DNA of 64,000 bases. It comes from Phoronis australis. Lineage: Eukaryota; Phoronida; Phoronidae. A program made the position numbers and the translations under genes. Where the stretch lies: NCBI GenBank assembly GCA_002633005.1, contig NMRA01000147.1, positions 609,179 through 673,178 of the forward strand, written 5' to 3'. The notes below the pieces were generated by a model. It did not search any database. It was not told where the DNA came from and saw nothing but the letters and a program-made list of their open reading frames with translations. This document shows positions 33,784-48,700 of this stretch, piece after piece. How positions within the stretch are numbered: position 1 is the first letter of the stretch; every line of letters begins with the position of its first letter.

Positions 33784-36700
33784 TCAAGGTGATTTGGACT
33801 TTTCCTCTGCACTGCATGACTCTTTGGAATCCAAATCTTCAAGTTGTTTCTTCAGATAGCTGATTACATTTTTAATGGCATCAATTTGAGGATCGTCTGT
33901 TGTCTTTGCAACATAGGACTGGAAATGATCTAAACTTTGTTTAAGTAACGTAGATGTTTTCAGTTTGTGCATGTCTTCATATCGCAACAGTTTCTGGCAG
34001 ACTAGAGCATAATTCTTGTGCCAGTGGTCAGGAAATCCAATGTCAGAGTGGGCTTTGATGGCTCGCTTGTATAACTGCAACATGCAAACAAATGTAAAAC
34101 TATCACAAATAGGGTGTATCAAGACATTTATCAAAAGGCAAATATACCAAGTGTCAATAGAGGTCATTGCTTTTGTGTAAAATGTGAACACTAAATACCA
34201 ACATGATAAAACATAAAGTCAATTAGATTTTATAGTTGACGAGCCAGACACAGAGGGTTTTGAGAAAGTCTAAAGAATGACCCAGTCTGATAGTTTGTCA
34301 ATTTTACAATGTATTATTTAAAGGGACTGTACAGTTCTTGAAATAGGCTTCATTGCTTTTTAAAAATTTAGTCAACACACGTTTCAAGTGAATTATTGAG
34401 CTTGAACAAGGGACAAACGTTGAGGTCATTTAATCATCAACAAATAATGCAACATTAATGCCAACAAGAGCAAAGCGCCCTCGAATGCATCGCAAATGGT
34501 GTGCTTTTAGGGTTGTTTATTTGCATAGGCGGATTTAGAGGGGGAGGGGGGCCAGGAGGCCCGGCCCCCACCACCCTTGGCTGCCGCAAAAAAAATAAAA
34601 CAGCAAGAGTTTATTAATTAACCCCGGTAATTAACATTATACGGCTGAAACAAGATTTAAGTGTGTGCAGTTTTAGTGTGTTTGGGGGGGGGGCTCAGAT
34701 CCAATTTCAAGTGACAGATTCGGAACACGGTGCAATCGTAACGAAACTATGGCTATGTACAGTCTCCCGCGATATCCCAGGCGACCGGCAGTGGTGCTGC
34801 GCACTACGACTCCATTTCCGTCGTCTGCTTCACTGTACAATGAAGAAAATTACTTCGTTTTTTTAAAGAAAATGGAATCTGAGTGACGATGAAAAAACAG
34901 AAGCTGCTGGTAAGATGAGAATTTTAATCGAAGCCTTAGTGAATCACTCAGAAACTCATAATTCTTTCGTTGTCTTATTAACTTCATATAAATTCACGTG
35001 CTAAATTTAATAAAGAACCTGCAGAGGGCTTAGGAGATACAGGTATGAGTGCAAAAAAACAAAACTACCACTAGGAGGCACCACAGTCATCAGAAATCAT
35101 TGGTAACCGTCCCCTTCATAGAAAGTACATACATGCCAACTTTCACAATCATCCTTAGAGTGGTTTAGTTGACAGAGGGACGAACGTCACAAAACAGACT
35201 GAAAAACAACAAAAATGGCCACTAGGTGGTGCAAAAAACCTTGAATCAATCTGAAGATGAATGGCTAGCGTCCCCTCACTAATGGATGTCTATGTGCCAA
35301 ATTTTATGGAAATCCGTTGAGTTCCTTTGAAGATACAGCGATAAACGTAAAATTGCCACTAGGTGGCCCACCGGTAGACCGATCTGTTCGAAAGTTGTCG
35401 TCGTCTGTAGTCAACTTAAAAAACACATTTGCTAAATTTAATAAAGATCCTGTAGAGCATTTAGGAGATACAGCCATGGGCGCAAAAACAAACAAAACTG
35501 TCACTAGGTGGCGCCACAGTAGTCGAAGTCGTCGGAAAATCATCGTCAACTGTCTTCTTCATAGTAACACCATACATGCCAATTTTCACAATCATCCTTA
35601 GAGTGGTTTGGTTGTTAGAGGGGCGGACGCCAAAAAAATGACTCGAAAATAGTAAAAATGGCCACTAGATGGCGCAAAATCCATCCAAGCAATCCGAAAA
35701 CGGGAGTATAGTACCAACTCATTAATAGATGCCTATGTACCAAATTTCATGAAAATCAGTTGAAGAACTTTGAAGATACAGAGGCAAAGGTAAAAAAACT
35801 AAAACTGCCACTAGGGGGCACAGCGGTATTCGGGTCAGTCCGAAACTAGTTGCCCTCTGTCGTAGACCCCATAGGAACACACCTGCCAAATTTCAATACG
35901 ATCCTGTAAGGGGTTTAGGAGATACAGCCGCGGATACCAGACGACCAGACGCCCGCACAGAGATGACGGCAATATGCGACCACATATTAATAAATATGTG
36001 AGCATAATAGAACTAAGTGCAATGGAACATCTTTTAGCATAGATCCCTAACATAAATAAACACCTAGCAGTAGGGAGGACATCCTTGACAGAAAATTCTG
36101 CCCTATCATGCTGTAATCCACATGATGGGGTTTGAGTTAAAGAAACAGCCACCTTTGGCTCATCAAGTGTGAATTTTTTAAACAAGTGTTGCAACGATCA
36201 TGGTCTTTTGCATTATCATCAGGAGACAATGCGCCATCTTAGCATGCATGACAGAAAGAGTAGTTTGTTCTATGAGTGATTAAAAACAAGAGCATCCAGT
36301 CATCCGATACATTTTTGGAACTGAATAATGGATAGCAGACAAAATTTGGTTACTAATTTTCAGCAAACGACGTACTTCTTTCCTTCGAGCTGTTTTAGAC
36401 TTGTATTAATTCAACACGATAACAGTCTAGAGTAGATTTGTTAGAAATATCACTGGGTTAACTTAGCCAGTAAATAACAACATTTTTCTCATTCAGAACA
36501 GCACCTTGTATGAGTGGAGATACAAGCTAAGCTTCTCTTCTTCATCTTTCACATTATCGGCCATGGAGTACATGAAGAAGGCCATATTGATTCTAAAAAG
36601 AAAAAAAGTTACAATAAGAAGCATTTTAAATATAACTATTTAATACAAGGAGAGCCCAAAAGCCTCTTTACTTGACCAATTTTAGAGAGCAAGGAGGGCC

Positions 36701-39700
36701 GAGTTGACATGGACGGAATGACGCCAATTTCAATAAATTTATGAACATGCATTTTGAGACACTGAAACTTTGTTGGCAACAGATCTTAGTACATGAGAAA
36801 ATTAATCTGACTCAATATTTTGCGTAAGATTTCGTAATGTATTGAACACATATTAATAACTTTCTATGTCAATTAACAGGCACTAGAAGTGAAGGTGTAT
36901 ACAGATGAAAGTTAACAAGAGCAATGTGAAGCATTGAAATGTGCCCACGAATGCACCGCAAGTGGTGTGCTTCTAGGAATGCTTTTAGTATCATAAAAAT
37001 GACCATTAGAAGGCATAGAATACATAGAACCCATCCTCAACTAGGAATGTATCGTCCCTCTAATCTAAAAGTAATTGCCAACTTTAACAAAGATCTGTCA
37101 AGATACAGAGGCAAGCGTAAAAACTAAAATTGCCACTAGAGGTCACAGCGATAATCAGAGCCGTCCAAAAATGATCCCTTGAGCAGTTTGGCAGATAAAG
37201 CAGCAGACACCAAAAAAGGAATGCAAAATAATAAAAATGGCCACCAGCTGGGATGAAATACGTCAAATCTGTTCGAAAATAAAATGGCATTGCTGTCTCC
37301 TTAATAAAAACCTAATTGCCAAATTTCACAACAATCCATCCATGAACTCTAACGATACAAGGGCAAAATAAATAAAATTGCTACTAGGAGGCAGAACTGT
37401 AGTCGGATTGGTCTGAAACTTGTCAAAAAAACTGCCACTAGGGGGCGCCAGGGTAGTGGAACCAGTCCCAAAATCAACGCCAGTTGTAGTCTCTCATTAG
37501 GAACACATCTCCCAATTTTCATAATGATCCTATGCACAGTACGGCAGATATTTAAAATGTACTCAAAATGTTTTAAACAGCCACCAGGTGGTGTGGAATT
37601 TGTCACATCTCTCTGAAAAAGGAAAGGTGTCATCGCGTTACCGTGTTTATAGTTTACTGTAACTATTTTCCAAATTTTATGAAAATCCATCAACGAACTC
37701 CAAAGATACAGAGGCAAATGTAAAAGTTAAAATCACCACTAGGGGACAGAGCGGTAGTCAGATCAGTCTAAAACTCGTTGCCATCTGTTGTCAGTTTCAT
37801 AAGAATGCATCTTCCAAATCTCATCAAGACGAAATGATGGCAACGTGCACCCACATATAAATATAATGCACGTGCATAAAGAGTGCGACTTTAATAAGAC
37901 TTCATACTATGTTCAGGAGTTCCTTACTTTTACACAGAGATACATTCTTGCAAGTTTGGTGGGGTGCAAAATTTCATGAATGAAAGGTTTACATGCCCCA
38001 AAATTAGCATAAGTGCAGTAAATACAAGACAAAGATAAGCTGCGCAAGACTCCATGTTTCTGATCAGCCATTAGCAGGCTTGCCGAACAACATGGTTCAT
38101 GCACCAATGAACACAGCTTGCGGACATGTAAATTCAGCTTTTTGACTCACAAACACACACAAAACACAGCTTAACTGACTTACATAAGTAATCACATGCA
38201 CGGTTCGGCAAACAGTCCACGAGCTGTGTTTACAGGCGCAGGGGCTGTTTTTGTGGTCAAAGAGGTACGCTGTTTAGGTACGAAAGCCATGTTTCATGAG
38301 TGCAAGGCAGTTTTTGAGTCAGTGAATTGAGTTTACAGGTCCGTGAGTCATGTTAATAAATGCGTGAGCCATGTTGTTGGTGTATAACCAAGACAAACAC
38401 TTACTTTGCATGCCACATGTCATTGTTGGCAACTCTTTCCCAGGAAGTTGCAGGAAATCTATGAAAGAAAAATAAGTCAAATAAGCAGATGTTGGTCAAT
38501 GAGTTAAAAAGTCAACCTCAAACTAGATTAAGTCAAGGTTGTGAAGGAAAAACCTGACGTAAAAACAACTAGAGAACTATCAATAGTGTAAGCATGTAAA
38601 CAACTAGAGAACTATCAATAGTGCAAGCATCTAAACAACTAGAGAACTATCAATAGTGCAAGCATGTAAACAACTAGAGAACTATCAATAGTGCAAGCAT
38701 GTAAAATAAGCAGCGTTTACTCACTACGGGGAATATCGCAATTTTTTAAAGATTTCCCAGCCTGAAATTTTGATGTAGCACAAGTCTCCTTGCTTTATAG
38801 TCATTTCCCTCTTGCAGTGCATAATTTTCAATTTTAGGAATTGAACGACACTAATTGAATGGATATAATCTTTACATAGATTAACCAGTTGTTTCTACGT
38901 GACAAGACACATAAACAACAATCAACATCGATGCAGGACCAGGCCTGTCACAAGCTACTCCTACTTTGCAACCACTGATTGCATATAACTACTGATCATC
39001 ACGAAGTAATTAAAACAAAAGACGAAAGTACGAACGTGTCGAAAGGATATCTCCAGTGACGAGCGATGTTCTTGGACATGTTGTACCAATCCGTGACATT
39101 AAACTCGACTGAATTTGTTTTCGCAACTCGATCGCACACACCAAATGGGATGAGGTGATACTGCGGTGTCCAAGAGGGGTCTCTGTCCTGCATCCCGATG
39201 CAGACAAACATAGGGTGCCTGTAGACAAAGTGAACCTTTTTGGCAATCAATGTATGATCAACACCATCATAACAACAAAGAAAGGTTATTTTACCTTCAT
39301 GTGTGGTCAAAACTGTATCAGCACACTCTCAGAACATTTTGAATTTGGGAAGATTAAGGTTATGCAGGACATTATCAACAAAACTGTACATTTAGTCAAA
39401 ACTATAGAATTTAACTAAGAAAAGTTATATATTTCGGGAAAGAAGAAATTCCGTAAAATTTCAATTTCACTTTATACCAAACAGCCATTAGTTATGTCAC
39501 ATGACCACGCTTTTTTATAAGTAATTTTAGTAAAAAAGAAAGGTACATTCATTGCAGAACAGCATGACCACCGACATGAGGAGCAAATTTCATATGATAT
39601 AAAGATTAAATCTCAGAAATCCAGTTACAGTTATCGTTTTGTTTTCTGCGCTTTTACTTTTTAAAAAAAAATCATATTTTTGATAGCCCCTAATGCAAAT

Positions 39701-42700
39701 AAGTGGAACATTTTAAGAGCGATTCCTAACAGCATTATGGAGACCAGTGCATAAATCATAGTATCTGAAAGCTTCATGTGAATCCAATTAGCCATTTCTG
39801 AGATATGATGTTAGTTTGAAAGTTGACCAAAATCGTAATTTTTCTAAGGTCCTACATAACCTTTAGCGTCACTTATTTATTTTCCTACATAACCTTTAGC
39901 GTCACTTATTTATTTTCCTACATAACCTTTAGCGTCACTTATTTATTTTCCTACATAACCTTTAGCGTCACTTATTTATTTTCCTACATAACCTTTAGCG
40001 TCACTTTTTTATTTTCCTACATAACCTTTAGCGTCACTTTTTTATTTTCCTACATAACCTTTAGCGTCACTTTTTTATTTTCCTACATAACCTTTAGCGT
40101 CACTTTTTTATTTTCCTCTGTCACACGTAGTTCAAATAGCCTTAGGGAGCTAACTTGCAAAAAATGTTAAGCTATAGCATTAAAACTCGTCGGCAATTAA
40201 GTACAACAATGGAGTATTTATTACCGACTTTGAATTGAATTGACGCCAACTTCAATGTTTTGGAACATCAGTGTTGAACAATTCATTCAAAATGTCAAAG
40301 AATCTTAAGGGCTTCCAGTGTTGGATTTAATATCAAACACAATGTTATCTACCGCCTACAAATGCCCAGTATAGTACAGCTACTGCAAGCAATATGAATC
40401 TTACCAATCTTCAGCCCACAAGAGAGAGAGTTTGAAATTGCACTAAAACTAAGTATTTGTCATATAAATCTCGTCTCAAGGGCTGACAAATTTCGGAGCT
40501 GAACATTTCAGAGGATTTTCTAATGACTCAACAAGACCATTTCGCGTCTGATTTTCTCCAGAACATTCACCACAACTACGATGGGACTGGAGTTTTTATT
40601 GAAAACTACAATCGTGCTCCTGATGGAACAAAGACACGATGTCGAGTCGCTCATTCTTGGCAATAGGAGGAACAAGACCAAGCCCGGCATGAACAAAATA
40701 TTGTTACTTCACTTAGAAGATGAATGGTTGTATACTTGGTAGCATTTCTACTCACAGTTTGTAGTTGACATCCAGAAGGTGCTTGAAATTAAAAGATGAC
40801 AGTCCGCCGGCATTTCGTTTCGTTTCCAGGTGCCAGTAATCGCCTGGGAAAACGAGTCTTGGGTAAAACTTAGCAAGCATTGGTAATGACCAGCGATAAC
40901 TCATAACCTGCAAAAAATTAACTTTGAATGTTACGCATCCTATCACACAACCATGTCAAGCAATAGGGACACAGGCCGACTACAAGAAGCAAATTAAAAA
41001 ATAAACCATTCATACTATATTCCACTATGCTCAGACTCATTTCAACCTTCAATTAAAATTAATTGTGCAAATTGCTAACACAAAACCTTTGGTCTGATTT
41101 GCAGACTTAGCCAAGTAATGAAGTACGAATCAATATGCATGCAAAACTATTATAAACTAGTTTGGCATACCTTTCTAGACAGCATTCTGAATGAAGAAAG
41201 TTGCTATGCAGATCAAAGAATTGTTTATGACTTAGATTTGTGTTGCTGTCAAGTTTCTGTTAACTGTGAAAGGGGCTAGGTTAAGGGGAGCTGAAGAATG
41301 AATGAGATAGTTCCACTAGTTCTGTTGCTCTCTGATTGTGTACTAAACATGACACGGTTGCATTGTCATACAAAACTCATGCAGATGCAGGCAAAATCAC
41401 AGTGAATGGCGAGTGTTTCACAAGTAAGTTCAGGGCTCTAGTACTAAAGACTAATAATATGGTTGCCACTGAAAATATTCGTCAGCAAGACTGGAGTTAT
41501 GAGAGAAACATTTTTGTTTCCATTGTAAGTATTAAGCAGATTTTTCACTGCAAGTGCACCACAAGTGTCTTGCATTTAATTATATAATGAAATACATAAT
41601 AATCTAATAAAAACTGGAGAAAATTGTTAGAATTCACAGCACCTGTTACATACCTCAACATCAAATATAGTAATATCTGGACGATACCTTTCACATAAAT
41701 GTAAGTACCTACAATTGAAAATGTCAATTAAAAATATTGTATCTAAAGGGTTCTTAGTCCATCAGCAAAACATCATAGAAATCAAAATACTTACTGGCAC
41801 ACAGACCATATCTTCTAGGAAAAAATAATCTCCAAATAAAATCAGCTACTGAACACTAAAAAAACTGTATCTCCCTCTTAATAAGACAAACTAAGTTTGT
41901 GGTATAAATTATTTTCAAGCAGATTTCCAGAACAAGGTTGTTTCATAGCCACGCGGGGATAATACCGCTTCAAATCCATAATTATAAGGATAATATTCTA
42001 CCACAGCTTACCAAGAATGACGTACAACAGTAATAATATGATGTGTATAGAAAATATCAATCAGCAACTGAATGATGAACTCACCTCAGTGAATTACTGG
42101 GCAAATCTCCTTTTGTGAAAATGACAGCATTCTTTGGCATACTGTCCAATATAGTAGTACCAAATTCATGCACAACTGTATTTGAACTCTGATCACAGAA
42201 CTTGTAATTGAAGTGCTACAACGATGACAGGAAGGTAGTTAAAAACATTCACACCAGTAGAAATGACATGCAATTATAAAAAAGACTCAAAGTCAAAGAA
42301 ATGATAGAATTGCCATTTATAAAGACCCCGCTATGCTGCTAGGAGTGCACAATCTCATTTGATGACTCCTTTGCAGAACAAACCATGATTATCCTAACAA
42401 TTGGCAAAAAGTTGAAAGAAACAATTTATGTACTATAATATTTAATATTTTTGTTGAAAAATCCACAAATCCATGTTTTCATCTAATTGTGTCCAAAACT
42501 GAAGACCTGCAAATAGCTGCTTATCAAAATTTACATTCATATATTGCTGACGGAGGCCTGCGTAAGCATTACTGTAACATTTGGTAAATTTTGGATAAAA
42601 TAACACGACACACTGTGTAATGAATGCAAATGCTAATGTACACAAAACAGATAAAGATCAAGATATTAAACAATTACCAGTTGTAATGCGACAGCTGCTA

Positions 42701-45700
42701 TACTCAAAATCCAAGCAAACGTCTTCACAAAGACTGACATATCCTTGCCCCAACAAATAATTCTGGAAATGGGCAACATAGCTCATGAAAACATTTCATC
42801 TTGAAAAGACACATATTTGAAAAAATCAGTAAATACAGACATGTAAACGTAGTGAAGAAACACTTGTTTAAAAACAATGAGGAAGTTTTGTTCAAGACAT
42901 TAAAACAATCAAGATTTGGAAAAGTCTTCAAGTTAAAGCCTCGTACAACAGTATTAAAAGTGTTTATGCTTGTGCCCTTCTTAGAGGTTTTGAAGAAAAC
43001 TTTGCATTTCTAATACCACGCTATATATGCCATGGGCTGACAGGAGTTCAGGTCTCTCATGTGGGTTGAGTCGTCACCTCAAGCTTGATTTCTTGAAGTC
43101 TGAGATACATGCTTTCAAAACGATCTAATTGGTGCTGAATGGGGTATTGATGGACTTTTTTTTACAAAATCGGAAGAAATTTAATGATAATTCAGAAGAT
43201 TATTAATGTGTTGCTCCAACTGCTTACAATATACTTTTAGCAATACTTCATTAAACCAGGGTCCTTGAATATTTGCCTCTGAACAATATTTAAAAATCAT
43301 GTGAAATTACCCCTATCAGGGCAACACATCTACTCTTATGATAACAAGTTCCTAAGGGAGCATTACTGGAATTGATGGCAACCTGGGGTTAATTTCCCAT
43401 TAGAAAGCGCAAGCACCTTTCCCCTTAAGTGTATGAAGGCCCAGTTGACACACATTGGAGGCGCAGTGTAGGCACTGAAAATGTCCATACCTAAAAACAG
43501 CATAAAATCCAACCCCTGCAAGAATGGCCACCACAACATCACTCTGCAGCCAGAATCGCTCCACCTGCAAAATGCATCATTTCACATTTGTCTACAGCAG
43601 GATGTGCTTTGACAATACTGACTAGGCTACAGTGAGCACAAAAAGAAAGGACACAAACTAAAATTTTCCACTAAGTCAGATACTTAAACACTTGATCAAC
43701 AAATACAACATTGCACATATTACAATCACAATCAAAATACACACATGAGCAACACCGAGCGTTGAAATGCATCCATGACTGCAACACAAATGGTGTGCTT
43801 CTAACGGTGTTGTTAGTATCATAAAAATGGCAACTAGATGGCACAGAATGCCAAACCCATCAAAAATTGGGAAGCGTCATTGTCTCTCTATTACAAAACT
43901 GTAAATTTCATGAAAATCTACCAAGGAACTCCAAATCTACAGAGGCAGGCATAAATAAACAAACTGCCATGAGAATGCACAGCCATAGTCGAATCCGTCT
44001 ATTTGATGTCACATTAATCAGAAAAGTCTTGAAAATTTTGATCTTGCTAGGGGTTTAATAGATACAACCGCAGACACGAAAACAATGTCAATAGGGAGCA
44101 CCACAGTTATGGTGGGCCCATCTGAAAATCCACACCAGTCGTACTCATGTCGATAAGAACACATATGCCAATTTTCATAATGGTCCTTTGAGCAGTTTGG
44201 TCGATACAGACTGAAGCAAATGGAAAAAACAGGACTAAAAAAGAATTGATATGGCCACTAGGTGGTGCAAACTACGTCGAATCCATTGGAAAGATCATGT
44301 TATCTTCATACTTGTTTCCAAATTTCTTGAAACAATATCAAGAAACTCAAAGGCAAAAATGCAATAGCTACTGGGGGGCATAGCGATGGCCAGAGCCATC
44401 CAAAATCACAGGCAGCCAATGTCACATTTGTTGGAAAACACATGCAAAAGTACACAAACATCATGCAAAGGAATCAGGAGCATCAACCACCATCACAAAA
44501 AAATACAGAATCCCCACAAGCGAATGCCACAAGTATCAGAACCGTCCAAAGTCAATGACAGCCATCCAATGATTCATAATGATCCTTTGACCGCCACCAG
44601 ATAAAGAGGCAAATGCTAAAAGAAAACTCAAAATCATAAAAATAGCCACTAAGTGGCACAAAATATATTGAATCTGTTCGAAAATGGAAAGGCAAGCTGT
44701 CACCTTAATAGAAACCATTAGTGCCAAATTTCCATCAATGAACTCCAAAGATACAGAAGCAAAGTTAATGTAAAAAAATAAAACTGCCACTAGGGGGCAC
44801 ACCTGTAGTCAGATTGGCCTGAAACTCATTGTCACCCATTATCATCTCCATATGAACATGTCAGCCAATATCACAAAGATTGTCCAAAGAGTTATTAAGG
44901 AGATACAGCCGTGGACGTAAGAAAATTGCCATTAGGGGTCGCCAGAGCAGTGGAACCTGTCCGAAAATCAGTATCAGCCGTGGTCAGGAACACATCTGCC
45001 AATTTTCACAATGATCCTTTGAGCATTTTGACGGACAGAAAGGTGGATGTCAAAAACGTAATCAAATTTTTAAAAAATTACCACCAGGTGGCAGAAAATA
45101 CGTCAAATCTGTCCGAAAACGGAAAGGCATCATTGACTCTTAAATGGAAACCTGCTTGCTAAATTTCACCCAAATCCAACAAGGAACTCCAAAGATACAG
45201 TGGCAAACGTAAATAAAACTAAACTTGCCACTAAGGTCCAAAGCTCGTGGTCGTCTGTCGTCTGCTTCATAGAAACACAACTGTCAAATCTCATTATGAT
45301 CCTGCAAGAGGATTAGGAGATACAGCTGCGGACAGGGATGATGGCAATATGCACCCACATCTAAATATGTGGACGCATAAAACGGTAACGTCAGCATGAG
45401 CGCTTTTTATTGCCCATCTTTCCAGAGATTATTATTTTATCTTTATGTTATTTGTACACTCATATTTCTGTACCTTATCAGTCATAATAAATGACCTTAT
45501 ATCGCCTATACACGGTCTCCTTTGTATCTCTGGAAACGGAGCTTGCGACGCACCTATTATTTTCGGGACATATTCTGAGCATAAAAAAGTATGTTGTGTC
45601 AAGTTGTGAAGTATCAGCTAAAATAACCGTACTGGCCTTTGTTAAATCACTATTGGTTTGCTTAAGCCAATCAGGAGGAGATAACTCCTGAAATCCTTAA

Positions 45701-48700
45701 ACTGATGACACAACCATGAAAGTTGGCTGAAATAATTATTTTTAAGTAAATTAACATTTGAACACGAAAAGTGCTAGGAATGCGAAATTCCAAAATGGCA
45801 GACATTTTACAAGAAGGTCACTATTTGACACTTAATTAAGCCCAATGCATCTAGGTATCAAAATATTGTACACAGGCAGGAACCAGACACCAATTAAGTC
45901 TGAATGAACAGCTTTCTAACTCCACATTTTCACTAAAATTTACTTCAAGCCTCAACTACGTAATGTCACTCACCACCCCTCTGAACAACGGTTTCTCCAG
46001 GTCCAGATTAGCCCTCCAGGTGAAAAACGTGACGTACACCATCAACATAACAATAAATATAAACAACGAGCTGCCCTGCTTGTGCACCAACCTGAAAACA
46101 ACACGGAAATATCTAACCAGCAACAAAAAATTACAGCTATTCTCAGAGACTGTGTGTACAATCCAAAGCTCAAAATATATAACACGTTGTATGACTGGTT
46201 GTCAAGTTGGGCAAAATCAGCAGGTCTGTCTGACTGTCACTGCAGCTTCAAAATATCATTGAACACACAAGTCAAACCAGAACTAGACATCCAATGCATT
46301 CATAAGTCTGAACTTCGGAACTATTTCAATAAATAAAAAAGAACGATGCTGGTGGTATGAATACTCAGATATTGACAAATGACCACAAAATTCCAGCATA
46401 CAATACTTGCTCTGAGCCATGGTATGTGGCAACATATCATACCTTCTCACAGCTATCAGCAGGGCTACACCAGCAAATACTGGGCCTACATACAACATGT
46501 CCTGCAGCAGATGTCTACAGTATTCTCTGAAAGGAGACAAGAGCAATAACACCCAATTAATACTATCAGAGTTTTAAGTTCTTGTTATATACAAAGCCCT
46601 TTACAAGGTGTAATATTTCATACACCAAAACAAACACTTCAAAGACACTGTGAATAGCATCTCTCAGCTTTGTAAACTCACTCACACTTGTTGTACTAAC
46701 AGCAGATGCATCATGAGGAAGTCTTCATGAGTTATCATGCTAATTGGGCCAGCTACTAATATGCAAGTTTCTATACCATGACACTGACCAGCTCAACAAC
46801 ACTGGATGACATACACAGCATTTGTGATTGGCTTCAGAATGCATAGGCATGACCGGCAACTGAACCCATGACCATTGGGCTCAGAGCCTGAAACCTAACC
46901 ATTGAATCCCAAGGTCGTTATCAGTGCACTGTGAAGGAGTCCAATTACAAACAAATCACCTTGTATGTGACAAAATCAAAATAAAAACATTTGATCCCAC
47001 ACATACATGGTTCGTTGATAATAGGTTGAACATAAAAATACCTACCGAATTCCCAAAAGAAAACCAGAACCAACAGACTCCTTTCCCTGCAAAGAGACAA
47101 GCGTATTATCATGATTCAATGTCACCAGCTGAATACAGAAAAGACTAGCAAAACAAATAAAGTAAGTCATAAAGCACAGAGTTTACAAGTGATTGTCAGA
47201 AAGAGTCCGACAACGTTTATCTCAATGTTGTATATACTAGCATTTGAAAAAGCTAGAGACCATATTATTGTCTGTAGCAATATTGTCCAACTTTCTCTGT
47301 GACAACCTTGTTTCATCCAATCCAAAACAGTGAGGTTTGAAAGTTAGATTTTTGAGCACGCTTTCGGAGGCTCAAAACCTGCAATTCTCAGCCTGAGGGA
47401 AGTTTGAGACAGTTTAACACAGCCAAAAACACTGCATATAAATTCCAGCCTGGGCTAAAATCCTATCACTTCCACACTTTGATTAATTCTTGCAACAGAA
47501 ACAAAGTGAAAACAAAATGCCAGCTGCCACATGAACAATATCATGTTCGAACCACACAGTTGGCACAACGCAGTCGCCAGTAGGCACTGTGCATTGTTTA
47601 CTGTTTGATGCTGCTACCCTGTGGCTGCTTCCCCCTTCCGTTTAATAAACACAAACGTTCAATTCTGACTTTGAGTGCGTGGTATTTTTTGTACTGACTT
47701 AGCCGTCTTCAGTAATTATAAGGTTGAGCGGTACAACACCAATGATAAAAACTTGAAGACACAAGAGCGACATCTATTGAATGCAAAAATCACTTTTAGA
47801 TTTTGCTGTAGACATATTTATGCACAGTGACAATGTCACAAATGGGTTTTGAATGTCATTTTTGACATGTCGTGTCATTTTTGACATGTCAGAGCATAGG
47901 CATCTTTAGAAACATAAGAGGTTTGGTTGAATACTAGCTTTATCTTATCTTATAAGCCGATATAAGTAATTTAAAACTTTACCTACCAAGTCAAACGTGC
48001 CATATTCAACACGAAGCAAGTGAGTCATAAATCCAGACCAACTTGACTGATTTCCCCACGTCCAGCGTGATTGGTTAATAAGAGAAGAGGCGGGCAAGTG
48101 TATGTAGGGAACCAATCCCAGAGCACCATATAAAGCAATGGTCAAAAATGACAACACAGACAAGGTCTGAAAATGAAGAATGCAAATAAACTGTAACAGA
48201 TACCTATGTGTCAGTAAAGTACTCTGACCTTGCAGTTAACATTACCAAGAAAGTGACACTTTAAGCAAAGTAATCATCTGACTGAAGTTAATTTACACAG
48301 ACCTTCATTTTGAGCTTGCATCAGGTTGAGTGATGAATACACAGTACATTCAAAACTATAAGCGTACATAAATTAAGGTTTGACAAAAGTCCACCCACTG
48401 TCTACCAATGATCAGACTTTGTGTCAAAGTTTTGTTTCGTGAAAAGAGTCCAACATCATGATGGTTGGTTAACAAAGAGACGAGTCGGGCAAGTGTATGT
48501 AGGGAACCAATCTCCGAGCACAACATAAAGCAATGGTCAAAAATAATAATACTGCAAGGACTGAAAATGAATAATGCAAACAAACTGTAACAGATACCTA
48601 TTTGTCAGTACAGTAATTTAACCTCGCAGTTAACATTTATACCAACGCACTGTACAGTAACCTTTTAAGCAATATAATCAACTGATTGAAGAAAATTTAC

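Noticed and set aside
38564-40125. Regular repeats that might suggest a CRISPR array
   Set aside because: Tandem units have no unique spacers and the genome is animal.
39823-40170. 115-codon frame with 11-residue repeats
   Set aside because: Product of the 33-base minisatellite (a multiple of three) inside an intron of TMEM260.
46680-46750. Candidate small TMEM260 exon between 47,987 and 46,526
   Set aside because: It contains a stop in the required phase. The 41-base exon at 47,086-47,046 fits phase and sequence.
48356-48583. 75-codon frame as an extra gene
   Set aside because: Out-of-frame reading of the decayed TMEM260 exon duplicate.
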